From Motacilla alba alba (Eukaryota; Chordata; Aves; Passeriformes; Motacillidae), in the NCBI RefSeq assembly GCF_015832195.1, contig NC_052017.1, forward strand, positions 92,468,429-92,532,428: 64,000 nucleotides of DNA. Reading direction: 5' to 3'. Both the position numbers and the translations under genes were made by a program. This document shows, piece by piece, positions 47,383-60,203 of the stretch (the stretch's first letter is position 1; each line of letters begins with the position of its first letter). The notes beneath the pieces are model-generated. The model was not told the origin of the DNA and searched no databases. It worked only from the letters and a program-made list of their open reading frames with translations.

Positions 47383-48740
47383 TGAATGGTTGACCCTGGC
47401 TGGACTCCAGGTTCCCAGCAAAGCCACTCTATCTCTTGTCTTATCTCAGAAGGACATGGGAAGGAAAATATAACTAAATGCTCATGGATCAAGATAAAGA
47501 TAGGAGAGATCACTCACTTGTTACTGTCAAAACAGGCAAAACAGACTTCATTTGGAAAAATTAATTTCATTTATTACCAGTCAAATGAGAGTAGGATAAT
47601 GGGATAAAAAACCAAATCTTAAACACTCTTAATCCTACCCTTCCTTTCTTTCCATTGCTCCCGAGCTCTATTCCTCCTTCCTGTCAGTGGCACAGGGGCA
47701 GGGGGAATGGGGGCTGCTGTCAGTTTACCACACATATTCTCAGCTACACCTTCCTCTTCAGAGGGAGGACTCCTCACACTCCTCCCCTGCTCCAGTGTGG
47801 GGTTCCTCCCACTGGAGATAGACCTCCACAGCATCTTCAATGTGAGTCTTTCCCAAGGGCTGCAGCTCTTCACAAACTGCTCCAGTTTGGGTCCCTTCTA
47901 CATGTTACAGTCAACAGGAACTGGCTGCCCTAATGCAGCTCCTCATTCCAAGGGGCCATAGGAAGCCTGCTACAGTGTGGGCTTCCAAGAGGGTCACAGC
48001 CTCCTCCATGCATCCACCTGCTCCAGAATGGAGTCCTCCACGTCCCTCTCCCTTCAGGGGTGCAGCTGTCTCAGCATGGTCTTCACCACAGGTTGCAGGG
48101 GAATCTCTGCTCCAGCACCTGGAGACCCTCCTGCCCCTCCCTCTTTGTCTGCAGAGATATTTCTCTCAATTATTCTCACTCCTATCTCTGGTCGTACTGC
48201 TGTTTTCCAGCAACTATTTCCCCTTTCTTAAATCTGCGATCCTAAAGATGCCACCGCTGTCACTGATGGACTCAGCCTTGCACAATGGTGGGTCTGTCTT
48301 GGAGCTGGTTGACACTGGCTCCGTTGGACATGGGAAACCTTCTGGCAGCTTCTCACAGAAGCCACTCCTGTAGCCGCCCTGCTGCCAAAACCTTCCCATG
48401 TAAACCCAACACAGGCTTGTACTTCTGAAATTTTCCAACACCTTCTCTAAGAACTCTCCCTCCACTGCTCTCCTGGCCTGACCAGGCTGAGGCCACTGGG
48501 GATGTGGGACCACCACAGTGAAATATCTTTGGGCAAAACCCATTGTTCTTCAATGATTTTAGCAATGTTTAAGCTATTAACCTTTCAGTCTGGCACACCT
48601 CTCTGGGGGATATAGCATATAGAGCTATTCAGGATCTTCTTATATGAGATATATTGTCACAGTAATCCAGCTGCAAGGGAAGGTGTGAAAGACTCCATTG
48701 CATGCTTCAAAAAGGAGGCAGAATTTTAAAGCAGTAAATT
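47383..48740 (-). mobile_element. Long avian ERV LTR, minus strand, about 1.05-1.35 kb
   Basis: The plus strand starts GGTTGACCCTGGCTGGACTC (LTR 3' end on the minus strand). It runs through CATGGATCAAGATAAAGATA and CAGGCAAAACAGACTTC, the degenerate CTGCTCCAGTGTGGG.TCC repeats near 47785-48060, the tip GCACAATGGTGGGTCTGTC, and CAAAACCTTCCCATGTAAAC near 48400. These occur in the reverse order of the 9163-9770 copy, so the two belong to one family. The part from about 48420 to 48740 has no counterpart there and may be LTR 5' end or ERV internal sequence. No intact viral gene is present; the short frames here are broken or accidental. Confidence 0.75.
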
Positions 48741-49211
48741 CAGTAAATTAATCTGTATCCATGGTATTAATCTAGTGTGTGTCACACTGACAAGCAGTGG
48801 TGAAGCAGGAGCAGTAAGAGGGTTGATGGTCATGGTTAGTGAGTCAGTGTCAGAGGCAGAGCCATAGCGTGGTGGCTGGGGGGACTCTGACTTCTCTGTG
48901 GTTAGAAGAGGAAAACACACGCTATGTTCATATCAGATGACAAATATGAGCCTTGTTCTGCTCCAAAACTTACTCTGTGAGATAACAGAGTGGAGCCTGT
49001 AAGTAATTTTCCTCATGGCATCACTGGATGCCTTGCTATTACCATTGCAATGAGACAAACCTTTTGTCCATGGGGCTGCAGTCACACATGGCCCATTTTT
49101 CTGTGATTGAATACACCTCCCTCAGATACGTTGGCAAGACAAACTCAGAGGCTTTCAGGAATGCAGAAAGGTCTGCATACACCTTGGAGAGGAAATACAA
49201 TCAACAATCAA

Positions 49212-49640
49212 AATAGAATCATTTGGGTTGGAAAAGGTCTCTTAGATAATCAAATCTAATTGTTAACCTAAGACAGCAGTGTTCACCACTTAACTATGTC
49301 CCTCCCTAAGTGCTACATCTACACATTTTTAAAATATCACCAGGAATGCTGACTCTGCCTTAGGCAGCCTGTCCCAACACTCGACAACCCTTTCTATGAA
49401 GAAATTTTTCCTAATGTCCAACCTAAACCTCCTCTGATGCAACTTGAGGCTGTTTCTTCTTGTCCCATCTCTTGTTATTTGGGAGAAGAGCCTGACCTCC
49501 GCCTGGCCACACCCTCCTTTCAGACAGCTGTAGGGTGTGATAAGGCTGTCCCTGGGCCTCCTTTTCTCCAGGCTGAGCATCCCCAGCTCCCTCAGCCACT
49601 CCCATAAGATTTTGCAGATATCTATAACCCTTAAGTATTT
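49212..49640 (-). mobile_element. CR1 LINE 3' part, minus strand, about 430 bp
   Basis: The plus strand begins AGAATCATTTGGGTTGGAAA (CR1 3' end complement) and continues with CTGTCCCAACACTCGACAAC, GAAATTTTTCCTAATGTCCA, TTCTTCTTGTCCCATC, TAAGGCTGTCCCTGGGCCTC and CTCCAGGCTGAGCATCCCCA. A well-preserved 5'-truncated copy. Confidence 0.9.
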
Positions 49641-52600
49641 TGCCTACCTTACTTACCTGCTGTGAAATAATTCTTTTCAATATGTCTCAGTCAATTTTTT
49701 TCTGAGGTACATCTGATCTGTCCAAAGATGTCAAAGAGCTCCTCTCTTTTCAATGTGTATTTTAGCTATCAGGCTATTCTTTTGTGGATAGAGTACTTCC
49801 AGTTATTTAAGGTGAGTGTCTATGATGCCAGTAAAACATCAGGATGGCATTTACACCAGGAGTTTTTGAAAAATAAATATACATCAGAAAGTCAATTTAA
49901 TAATTAGTCATCAGCAATCTTCTGAAACGGACCCTCATAATTTGCCATTTCATGTAAAAATTAGTGCTTTTTGAAATTGAAATCAGGCAACTTTCATCTG
50001 TTGTGTAACCTCATAATTACTATGCAGAAAATAGAGAAATTAATATATTTGTAGTAAAGAGTGTTAGTACCTAATATTTCAAATGACAAGCATATACCAT
50101 GACTGTCTTACTGCTGTTTAAATGCCATTGGTGTGTAGGGCTAGTTGGAAAAATGTTTGCAGCTACAATCTTCTTATGAAAAACTGGAATGGAAATATTT
50201 CATAATTGGAAAGGTGAGCTAAGAATGCTCCCACCCAGGAGTGCCAGGTAACCCTACAGGCATTGGTTTAAATGTTGGAGCTGTGTAGGGAAGGAAAACC
50301 TGCCTTGGCAGAAATGAATGGAAAACAAGCATCATTTGGAGAGGGGAGAAAACAGTGACAAAGTCAAATAAACACATCCAGCATTTGAACCAACCCTAAT
50401 GCAAGTGTTTAGCATCTCGTGGTTGCAGAGAGTGTGTAACAGCAACACATGAACAGAAGAATGCCCTCCAGAGTGACTCTGAACTTTGAGTGTTTCCTGA
50501 TCCTTCCTTTGAGCTCAGCTCATAAACCATGAGGGGAGGAAGAGAAAAATATTGTAGCCGTAGCTATCTCTTGCTAACACTAAATAATGTCTTTGTTGCC
50601 AAAGGAGAAACTTCTGAAGGGTCTTTAGGCTGACCTGCAGGACTGGACAGCAGATGGGAAACTCAGAGCACTCTGACAGAGTTTAGCTCTGTAGAGCCAA
50701 GCAAAAAAGACCCAAAATAAATTACCTCCTCCAAGTTTTTATTTCCCGGTTCCAGGAAATTATCTTTGGAATTTTTTTAATAGACACTGAAGAAGATTTT
50801 GTTTCATATATGAGTATAATTGATAACAGGGGAGAATTTTCAGATTTTATAGCCCTAAGCAACACAATAGGCTATATTCAGTATCCTTACTGGAGGATGA
50901 TAGTTTTATCTCTGCCATCCTCCAGCTATCTGATAAACAGCCTACATTTGCTTGATCAGCTGGTATGGCAACAAAACATGGTATTTATGTTCCTTTTCTG
51001 TAGCAGGTGCTTCTATGAAATATCCATACTACTGCAGTTGTCAGTGGTTGGTTGCTGTCATCCAGGCATAAAAATATTCAGGGACACAAAGAACGAGACA
51101 AATAATCTTATTTTCATAATTTTCATTGCTAAAACAAGCAGTAAGATCCAATCAATCAGTTGTATTCATTGAAAGAAAATAAAAATACACTAAAATGTAA
51201 AATAGGAAAAGTAAGTTAGTTAGTGTGTCCCCTATACCACAAATTAGGATTCTTGTTCTGGATGTTACTGATGATATTAAGACTTTAGGCATTAGGAAAG
51301 CACCACATTGTGATTTTTTTATATTTCCCATGATGTGGATAGTTCCCTTCATTAATACATCCTTGATAACAATTATTTTAGCCAAGCTGTAGATGAATAT
51401 AAGAACAATGGACCACCATATAAGGACTATTAATTGAATTTGACAGTAGAGGTAATCAGGGTAGGAGGAAGCACTGCAAGAGCAGAAGCAAGTCCAGTTG
51501 GCTAGTCAAGAGAGACAGGCATGTGTGACATATGGCAATGCCTGAGAGCTGTGAAAACTCCACAGTAGATGTCACCCTCAGCAGGAATTTACAGCCCCTA
51601 AGCAGCCCAAAGTCAACACAAACTATTAAGGAAAAAAGACCGGCATTTCTCCACTCAGCATGCAGTGTCTCAAGCATTTCTTGGGAAATAGCAAAGTGCA
51701 GATCACTGATCCAGTTGATTACTCTGGGACCACATCATCAGTGTGGCAGTGGTCACTGTGGGAACATGATTTTCAGCTTTGCTGGCTGTAAGTGTGCCAG
51801 TGCAAGGGGAAAGGAAAAGCCACAATCGCTCTAAAGCAGACACAAAAGCGTGCCATGGCTTGTCACAGTGATAGCAGCAGGCTCCACAGCAGCAGCAGGA
51901 GGTTGCCATTCCCCCATCTGGGCTCTCCAGGCTGCCAGTCACCCTGTCCATGTTGAGCATTCCCCAGGAAGGATGGGGTACAGGGCAGCAGGGGCAATGG
52001 TGCTGCTGCAGCTGCTGCTGCCACCCTGCTCTCCTTGTGTTGGCAGCTGCAGCAGCATCACAGGGAAATATCCTTGGCAGGCTCGCCTTGCCTTTGGATG
52101 CTCTCCACTCTTCAGCAAATAAAGGATTCTCTCCAGGATAATTTCACATGTGGTTGATTGCCAGCAGTACTAGCTCTGGTAAGAGAGCATCTGCTGACTA
52201 GACACAGCTGACATGGGACTGAAACCTCAAAATGCCTTCACTGCTGTCCTCAACACACTGCAGCACCCCAGAGAAACTCAGCATAGCTCCCAGGGTGGTG
52301 GCTGCTGCTGCTGGTCATCCCAGGCTCCTCTGGATGAGTGTGCTAAGAAGCACAGGGGATACAGATGGTGGTTGTTCGCCTTTCCCGGGACTCTTTTGTA
52401 GATGACATCAACAAGATCAAGCAACAACAGCCCCAGTTGCTTGGAGTTTATGATTTTTGAAGGGAAAAAAAAAAAAAGCAAGAAAGTATTGACTATTAAT
52501 TGTGACAAACATAATATTTGGATCTTTCTTAGCCAATAAATGATGATGGTGAGTCACAAAATTCCAGCTCCAGTAGCTCTCTTAAATTGGCTGCTAATCC

Positions 52601-52701
52601 AGAGTTGAATCAAAACACAGATGAGTTCATTTTACAAATCTGCTGCTGGTAGGTCTCTGAGCCAAGAAACATACATCTCACACAACGTGGTGACAGGTAC
52701 G
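49641..52701. other. Flank with an unrecognised CAG/CTG-rich segment
   Basis: About 3 kb without a supportable exon. From 49.64 to 51.5 kb it is AT-rich. From about 51530 to 52400 GC content rises, with imperfect CAG/CTG clusters and an AATAAA at 52118-52123. I do not recognise this segment. Confidence 0.5.
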
Positions 52702-53115
52702 TGTGGTATTTGTGGGGTCCCCATGACGAAAGAAGAATTGAGAATCTGACTCCATGTTCTTAGAAGGCTAATTTATTATTTTATGATATTATATTATATT
52801 AAAGAATATTATACTAAAACTATACTAAAGAATAGAGAAAGGATACAGACAGAAGTCTTAACAAGAATGAAAATGCGTGACTGCTTCCAGAGCCTTGACA
52901 CAGCTGGCCATGATTGGTCATTAAGTTAAAACAATTCACATGAAACCAATCAAACAATGACCAGTTGGTAAACAATCTCCAAACCACATTCCAAAGCAGC
53001 CAAACACAGGAGAAGCAACCAGATAATTATTGTTCTCATTTTTCTCTGAGGCTTCTCAGCTTCCCAGGAGAAGAAATCCTGGCGAAGGGATTTTTCAGAA
53101 AATATGACAGTGACA
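52702..53115 (-). mobile_element. Solo ERV LTR, minus strand, about 414 bp
   Basis: The plus strand reads TGTGGTATTTGTGGGGTCCC, then GAATCTGACTCCATGTTCTT, GGCTAATTTATTATTTTATG, the ACTATACTAAAGAATAGA block, CTGGCCATGATTGGTCATTA, and GAGGCTTCTCAGCTTCCCAG near the far end. This is the layout of a frequent songbird LTR read on the minus strand. It begins TG and ends CA. Both sides carry GTGACAGGTAC (52690-52700 and 53110-53120), so a target-site duplication overlaps or abuts these copies. No internal region is present. Confidence 0.78.
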
Positions 53116-56100
53116 GGTACAGTATTTATGTGTTTGCAGAACCTTAAGTCATTTCCAGCTCACTTCTTTTAACTCCATTTATAATTTCAAACCTTTGAGT
53201 CCCCCAGAGAAAAAAGCTGGCAATGGTGGGGTCAGAAGCCAGGATGTTTTTTATTCAGTTTCATGGATGACAACAACTCAAATGCAGTTACTGCTGAGAT
53301 TTGGCTTAAAATAATCTCCTTAATCTACTCTACACCCTTGTTCTCTGGAGACTGAAGTTGCTTTTCTCAAATTCAAAGACAGTAATAACATGAACAGAAT
53401 AGAGTGGAGTGGGGCAGTAAGCTTAAGACAAACTGGCAGAATAGAGATCTCTCTTTCTGGAAGACAAATGAAAAATATCTAAAGGCCAGGTTCTTTTTGA
53501 CATTCAACACTTAAAAATAACTAGCAGTAGTGGGAACCAGGTTTTCTGAAAATCCCTTCTCTGTCTCAGTGCCTCTGAAATTTCATTGCTTTCTATAGAA
53601 TTCTAAATTTATTTGAAAATGATCATTAAGATGTATAAAGTCAGGCACCAAGCAATGGGATCAACCTCTTCAAGAGGTCTCCTTTCATCCAACAGAGAAG
53701 AATGAGCTCTCACCATCTACAAACTAGTTTTAAGCAAAACTTTAGTTCAACTGTCTTTGTTAGCTGCTCCTCTCCAGTTACCCCTTTTTTTTGTGCTAGT
53801 GACTGAAAAATGGAGCACAAAATTCAAGAAAATTAACCTGAGGTACTACTAGCCCTAGGAAAATATTTTTGTACAAATAAAACATACAGAAAATGTAAAG
53901 AGCTCTCAAAGGTAAGTTAAGTAACAAACCCACAAAAGTTACAGGGAGGAAAATTAATTTCCAGAGACTTTGGTCTCTGTCTAAATAAAACGGAAATAAA
54001 AAGAACAACAGAATCAGAGCATATCCAAGGTCAAAACACATCAAAACTAATAGCAGTGACTAACAAGAATGAAATTAAAGATTATTTAAAAAGTTAATTA
54101 ATGAGATGTATAAGGCAAACTGAGTTAATTGTTGCAATAGATTTGGTTTAATAAAAATAAAGACATTGGACTGGGGCTTTCCCCATGTTCAGTTTTTCTT
54201 GTTCCAGATCATAATTTATTTTTGATAAATTTGGAGACACATGTCTGGGAATAGGAATTGTTAACCTGCCACATGGCTGAAATTGCTTTTGCTGTTGCAA
54301 TTTTATGGTGAATGTAAATGGGACAATAAGATTCTGTATATGTAATTGCTGAATTTATTATTCATACTACTGTTTTTTTAAATACACAGAGGAGATGATA
54401 AATTTGCACTCATTTATCTATTATCTGAGAGACCCAGATCCATTCACTTTGAAGACAGTTACAGAAACAAATAAGAAACGGCTATTTGCACAAAGTTTTG
54501 AATAAGTAAATAGATTAAATTAATTTATTTGCCAGGGATTTGGGTCTTACACTGTTATCTATTCCTGTTATCTCATGGAAATGCAGACTGCTGGTTGCCT
54601 GCCCCAGTTTTCACTTCCAACAAGTTTTGCTTGTTCTGTTGCACCCAGTGAGGTTCTGGACAAGCAGGCTCATCCTCCCAGGCTCTCTGACCAAACCAAG
54701 TGTCCCAGACTGCAGCTCACAAGAAGGCTGCACTAATGGTCATTGACCTGGTGAAGACATTGCCCAACAGCAGATTACTCACGTGCTTTGGAAATCAATG
54801 TAATACTTGCTTTCAGATGAAAATACCCCTTGCTGTGAAATTTACATTTCTTTCTGTGTCCTCTGTGCATTACACTCTGGGCATGAGCATGAAAGGCATA
54901 TTTTTCAGACAGTTTAAGCTGGTCTACAACCATGCTGCTACCAATGATTTGACACTTTACCCGGCTGTGACTCTATATTCACATGTGATGGCAGACCCTT
55001 ATGAGTTTGACCATTTAATTACTCTGATTGAACATAAATCCTTCTTTTGTGCATAAAATTTGCTTCCAGTCCTTGCACAGCTAAATCAAAGTCTTTAATT
55101 GAAATAAGAGCAGGTGAGAGGACAAGACCAAAGTGTGGGTGGGAGCATCAGCATCTCCTTTCCCCATTTTGGTGGTATCATGTCTTTAGATTGGCTGGAA
55201 GGGAACAGGCCTCCTACCTCCAGTTAGGGTTTGTTTAGTAAAAGGTGTTAAAGTTTGTTTAGTACCTGACGTTTTGCAACTGCAGCTAACATTTACACTA
55301 TGTAAAATGCGGCTGAAAGTCTGATGTTCAGTTAAAACATTTTGCTTTCACAGATTTACCCTTCCTCGCAGATGTTTGCTACATCAAATTTTATTCCTTT
55401 TGTTCTCATCATGCGAGACTGTCTTTTCATCTCTTCCCTCCCCCAGATTCCTTCCATCCTGGAATACATCAATGAAATCACATTAAGTTTGCTCTAAAAT
55501 AATTTAGTAACATTTAACAGACTGCGGATTGAAATTCATGTCTCACATGGTTCTGGTTTTGCAGTGCAAATTATCCTGGAAAATATGGCAGAAAACTGCA
55601 GGAATTGAAAACCAAAGGCAGTTGTTACAAGAATCTGTGGTCAGTAATACCACAATAGTATATGCAGGAAGAACACAACCAAGCTGAAAATATGGAACTA
55701 ATCTGTCCCATGGGCCATTACTCAGCTGCAGTGCTTGTGCCACATGTCAGAACAAATGTCCTTTGTTCTGACAATTCCATAAGAATGTTATTTGACAGGA
55801 CTTTAGGGAGCAAACATGTTACTGCTGCTGCAATGCCAGTAAATTCATCCCAGACTCTTCCTGACAAGTGTTTTGCTCATTCCCACCCACTCCACCTGAG
55901 AAACAGCTTTCTGAACAGGGTCACCACCTACTTGCTTGAGCCAGAGGACCAGGAGCTGAACAGTCTGTGCATGTCTGTGCTCAGACCCACTGAATCCCTC
56001 AGGATGATGTCTTAGTGGAGACAAAAAAGAGCTGGGAAAGGGGGTCACCTGTGTGCTGTCTCTCATGGGAGATCAAAAAGAGCTAGGGAAAGTCTGATCA

Positions 56101-58441
56101 CACCATTTGTGGATGTGGCAGGTGATTGTTTCTGGATGAACACTTACAAGATGAGAACAATGTTGCTGGGTAAAGGCCAGGAGGGCAGCAAGGAAGGTTG
56201 ATGTAGTTTAAGTGCAAGAGGCTGTTGAGGGGGAGTAGTGTGAGCCATGAGTGTGGCAACAAGGATTTCTGGCTGACCTTTCCAGTATTGCCTCCTGTTA
56301 CGGGGAGATCATATGATTGATGTTAATGACTGAGCTGGCCCCATCCATCTCCTCTTGCCTCTTTTTGCCAACAGATTTGAACAAAATTAGCAGCTCGTAT
56401 TATTCTCAGCTGTTGCCCCAGCTCTCATTAAAGAGGCAGCCTGAGTGCAGCCCGTTATTCCTGCTTCCCTGCCAGTCAACTCCTGGGCCAGGATAATAGC
56501 CCTTGCCTTTCTCTTGGCCTCATGCTGTAGTCCTTAGTAATTTTGTTTCAAGGTGTTTAGAGGCTAGGGCTGTTTAATTTGTTCCCTTCACCATTTTAGT
56601 TTGATTCCTGCTATGGGCTTTTTTGTTCATGTGTCAGACTCCGGGAGAACACTATTTAAAATGTGAAGCATGAAAGCACCAGAGAGCTGCAATGGCACAA
56701 TGTGTTATTCTCCTCCATGTAATCTGAATAATTCGTTAGCTGAAAAGTCCAGCAGTGAGTTTTGAATTTGCCATCCTCTCCGTTTTTGGTAGAAACCACC
56801 TTTTTGAGCGCAGGCCAGTTAATGGTTCAATGACATTGAAGGTTACTTTTGTAACTGAGGACTGAAGAGAAATTCCAGTTGTGTTGGGCTGTAGTTTAAA
56901 TGACCAGATACCTGGTTAGATACAGGCAGCTTGGGTGAAAAACTTGAATATTCACTTGATCCGTCCAAACACATCATAACTGTGCAATTACCCCAGAGCT
57001 GTGTTTATTTCAGTTATGTATTACATGTATTGATTTCCTCCATCAGCACAGTCTGTTATTGCCAGAAAAGGGATCTAGCGGGACAGTAGATTTGTGATCA
57101 CTGGTGAATGGGAAAAACAGAAATGTGTTGGTTTTACATCATTTCTCCTAAGTGATATTTTTTATTTGCAGAGTTTAAGAACTAAAGAAATGATATTGTG
57201 GCCAAAAAAAAAAAAAAAAAAAGAAGACATCTCTTACATAGAAACTCCATAGGAATTGGTGTGGTTAACGTATAGAAAGAGTAGGTGGGTTTACTTACAA
57301 GGTATGATAGTATCGTTCCGATGGGTACTTGTGGAGTATTAGGAAATCAGCCATTCTTTCAATTGCATGGCAGACAGGAAACAAAGATGTTTTTCTTTAC
57401 AGCATCAAAGGAAACTATCCCTGAATTTATGTCTCTCTGAAACTCCAGATAAAGAGCCAAGAGAGTCCTGTCTTCTGCGTAGCCATTTTTATAGCTTTGA
57501 AGACAAGTGGCTGTAATCTGTGCAAACACACACATAAAAGAAGAAGGCAAGGCAAGATCAGGCTCAACATTTCCTCTTTCAGGGATAATGCATTGTTATC
57601 TCTTGAATTAAACCACATTTCCCTCAGCTGAAAATTTGTTGTCCTAAATATAATTCTAGGAGAAGGAGGCATGAATGTAAGAAGTCATATTAGTAGCCAT
57701 GTTAGTATGGAACAAATACCAGGCTACCATTAAGAACTTCTACTGTTCCAGTGACAAAGAAAAAAAAAAAATCACTCCATACTTTGAGATATTTTTTCTA
57801 TAATAATGTTGATTAATACCTTTAATAAAAATTATTGTAATTTCTCACTCATTTTTATATTAATAGATTAATTTTTACATTTGGAATTAGAAACACTACT
57901 TAATTATTTCTGTTATAGTGCCATAATAGTCATCACAAAATGTTGTTGTTTGAAATCAAATTCTAAAGCACAAGCTCCCTTTTTGTCACCACAAAAGCTC
58001 AAGCTGGTGGTGGTAGGCATTTGCAATCCCAGTGGGGCATGTTTATTGCTTGTATAACCAGCATGGTCCTGCTTTAAGTTTTCTGCTTTCATTTTTATAT
58101 CAAAGAATCACAGACTCTATCTGGTACAGATTTACAGTCACAGACTTCTGCAAACATTCCTCTGGCAATAAGCCAGAGTCTGCTTTGTCTTTTGCTTTCT
58201 TTCAAATTAGCTCAATAAACATCAGAGGATTATTCACACCATACAAAAAAATAAAGCACTGTAAAACACAGCTGAACACTTATCATCTTGCCCTGGCTAC
58301 ACCTCAAACGTAAAATGTGAGCAGGAACCTTTGGGCTTAGTTGCAGTAAGCCAGAAAATTAACACATGTGCCAGGATGGCAAGTGTGACCTGCTCCTTGC
58401 CCATCAGGCACCTTCTGGGCATGGATGGGACCCCACACATG
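53116..58441. other. Flank, no exon found
   Basis: About 5.3 kb without a supportable gene. An open frame of 118 codons at 54700-55056 (plus) has no recognisable domain. A 19-A tract lies at 57204-57222. The interval 56.3-57.1 kb has the mixed composition of conserved non-coding DNA. Confidence 0.5.
57204..57222. repeat. Poly(A) tract
   Basis: Nineteen consecutive A bases. Confidence 0.85.
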
Positions 58442-58591
58442 GGAGAGGAGAGGAGAGGAGAGGAGAGGAGAGGAGAGGAGAGGAGAGGAGAGGAGAGGAG
58501 AGGAGAGGAGAGGAGAGGAGAGGAGAGGAGAGGAGAGGAGAGGAGAGGAGAGGAGAGGAGAGGAGAGGAGAGGAGAGGAGAGGAGAGGAGA
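58442..58591 (+). repeat. Perfect pentanucleotide array, GGAGA x 30
   Basis: One hundred and fifty bases of uninterrupted GGAGA units, flanked by single-copy-looking sequence. Because 5 and 3 share no factor, all three plus frames read the same Arg/Gly/Glu cycle and all three minus frames read Ser/Pro/Leu, which produces four overlapping but meaningless open frames. The strand is purely purine on one side. Confidence 0.98.
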
Positions 58592-60203
58592 GATCCTCTC
58601 TTTCAAAAAGGACAAAGCTAGAAGTTTGGAGCAGCCCATCTCAAAATTGACCTGTGGTAACACAGTGCAGGACTTCAGGCAATGAGCCTTTCAGTTCATA
58701 TTTTCTGCTTTAAAAAAGACTGTCCCACACCACTTAGGATTGGTTCTGTGTAAAGAAATATTTTCATTTGTCAATGTATTTTGCACAACTGAAATAAAAT
58801 ATGAAAGCAAAATAAACAAAACAATGTGTCAAAAGTACTATGAGAATCTTGCCCTAGAAATACAAAATTGTTTCTAAGCTCAGGCTTCCACCTGCATGCC
58901 TGTATTTTAATAAAAATATCACCACAAAAAAATTAAATGCTATTTCTATTTATGTTTCAGTTTAAAAAAATGTGCTTATATTTTTTGTTGCCTGTCCAGG
59001 TTTTTATAAGTACCTTTAACAGTTTCTAAGCATGATCTAATTCTTTTTTTAAAACATAAATGATGGAACAATCTTATTGTGGTGATTTGTGAATAATAAA
59101 AAGTCTATATAAAGAAACAGAGGAAACTTAGGCACTATGATACTGAAAATTGCTCTGAGGTAACTCATTGCTGTGTTACAAAAGTTTTAACTTTTTGAAC
59201 ACATCAAATATTAATTCTAACAATTCTCCCTCATCTTCCCCAGTCACCATAGAGTTACCAAGGCAAGTCCAAAGGACAAGGGACAAAAAAACCTCACCAA
59301 AACAAAAATTATCACCTCCTATTATTTGCTGAGAGAAGTTAAACTTTCATTAGTAAAGTTATTTATCTTTGAAGAAGATACATGCCACTCAACTTCAATC
59401 TTTCTCAATAAGAAAGTATAAATATTTTGGCATTTCCTACACAGTCAGCAAAATTTCCACACCACTTTGTGAAGACACCTAACATTAGGTACATTTTCAA
59501 ATACTTTCTTTATCACAGAGAAATATTTTCCAGTTAGACCACAGCAATCTCACTTCTCATCTTACTCTCTATGTCTATCTTAGTATCACTTAGGTTGAAG
59601 TTTTGCTTCACTAATTGGTATAATTAAAATACCACAGTGAGAGGGCTTAATTTGAAATGTCTCTGTGAGCTAAATTAATTGTGTATTCTCAGACTGAAAG
59701 TCACACAGAAGGATTTATTCTGTACAGATCTGGTCTGGTACAGTATTTTGTGGAATGCTTTGTCATGGGGACATTCTCCTTTAAAAGAATCAGTCCTCGA
59801 AAGTCAAACTGTTATATTCATGTGGGCTTTCTACTCACCTTCTCTCCACTAAGAGACAGAACTAGAACCACATTTCACACAATCTCTTTTCAAAGGGAAT
59901 AGCTCCAATGGAACCAACAGAGTCTAAATGATATGAAAATGGAAAAAAAATTAAAAACAACAGGTGCTCTTAGTTTCTAAATAGAATTTCAATTAAGTTC
60001 CTTAAGCTTAATTATCTCAGCTGAATATTCAGCTGTAGCCCCGCACTAGGTAAAAACCAGGCCCACTGGGACTGTCATGTCAGCAGGTTGTCACCCTGAG
60101 CGCCTGTGTTGCAAACAGGGCAACAAACGCAGCCATGCTGCAGAAATTTCCAAGCCCTGAAGACACCTCTTGGAACTTTGCTGTCATCTTCTAACAGACC
60201 ATG
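58592..60203. other. AT-rich flank, no exon found
   Basis: About 1.6 kb with no recognised gene or repeat. Small open frames here have no features. Confidence 0.5.

Noticed and set aside
47619..48565. Overlapping frames up to 146 codons on both strands
   Set aside because: Inside the long LTR. They do not correspond to retroviral proteins that I can support, and they are not conserved between the copies in this window.
58331..58685. Repetitive Arg/Gly/Glu and Ser/Pro/Leu proteins
   Set aside because: Produced in every frame by the 5-bp repeat; not genes.
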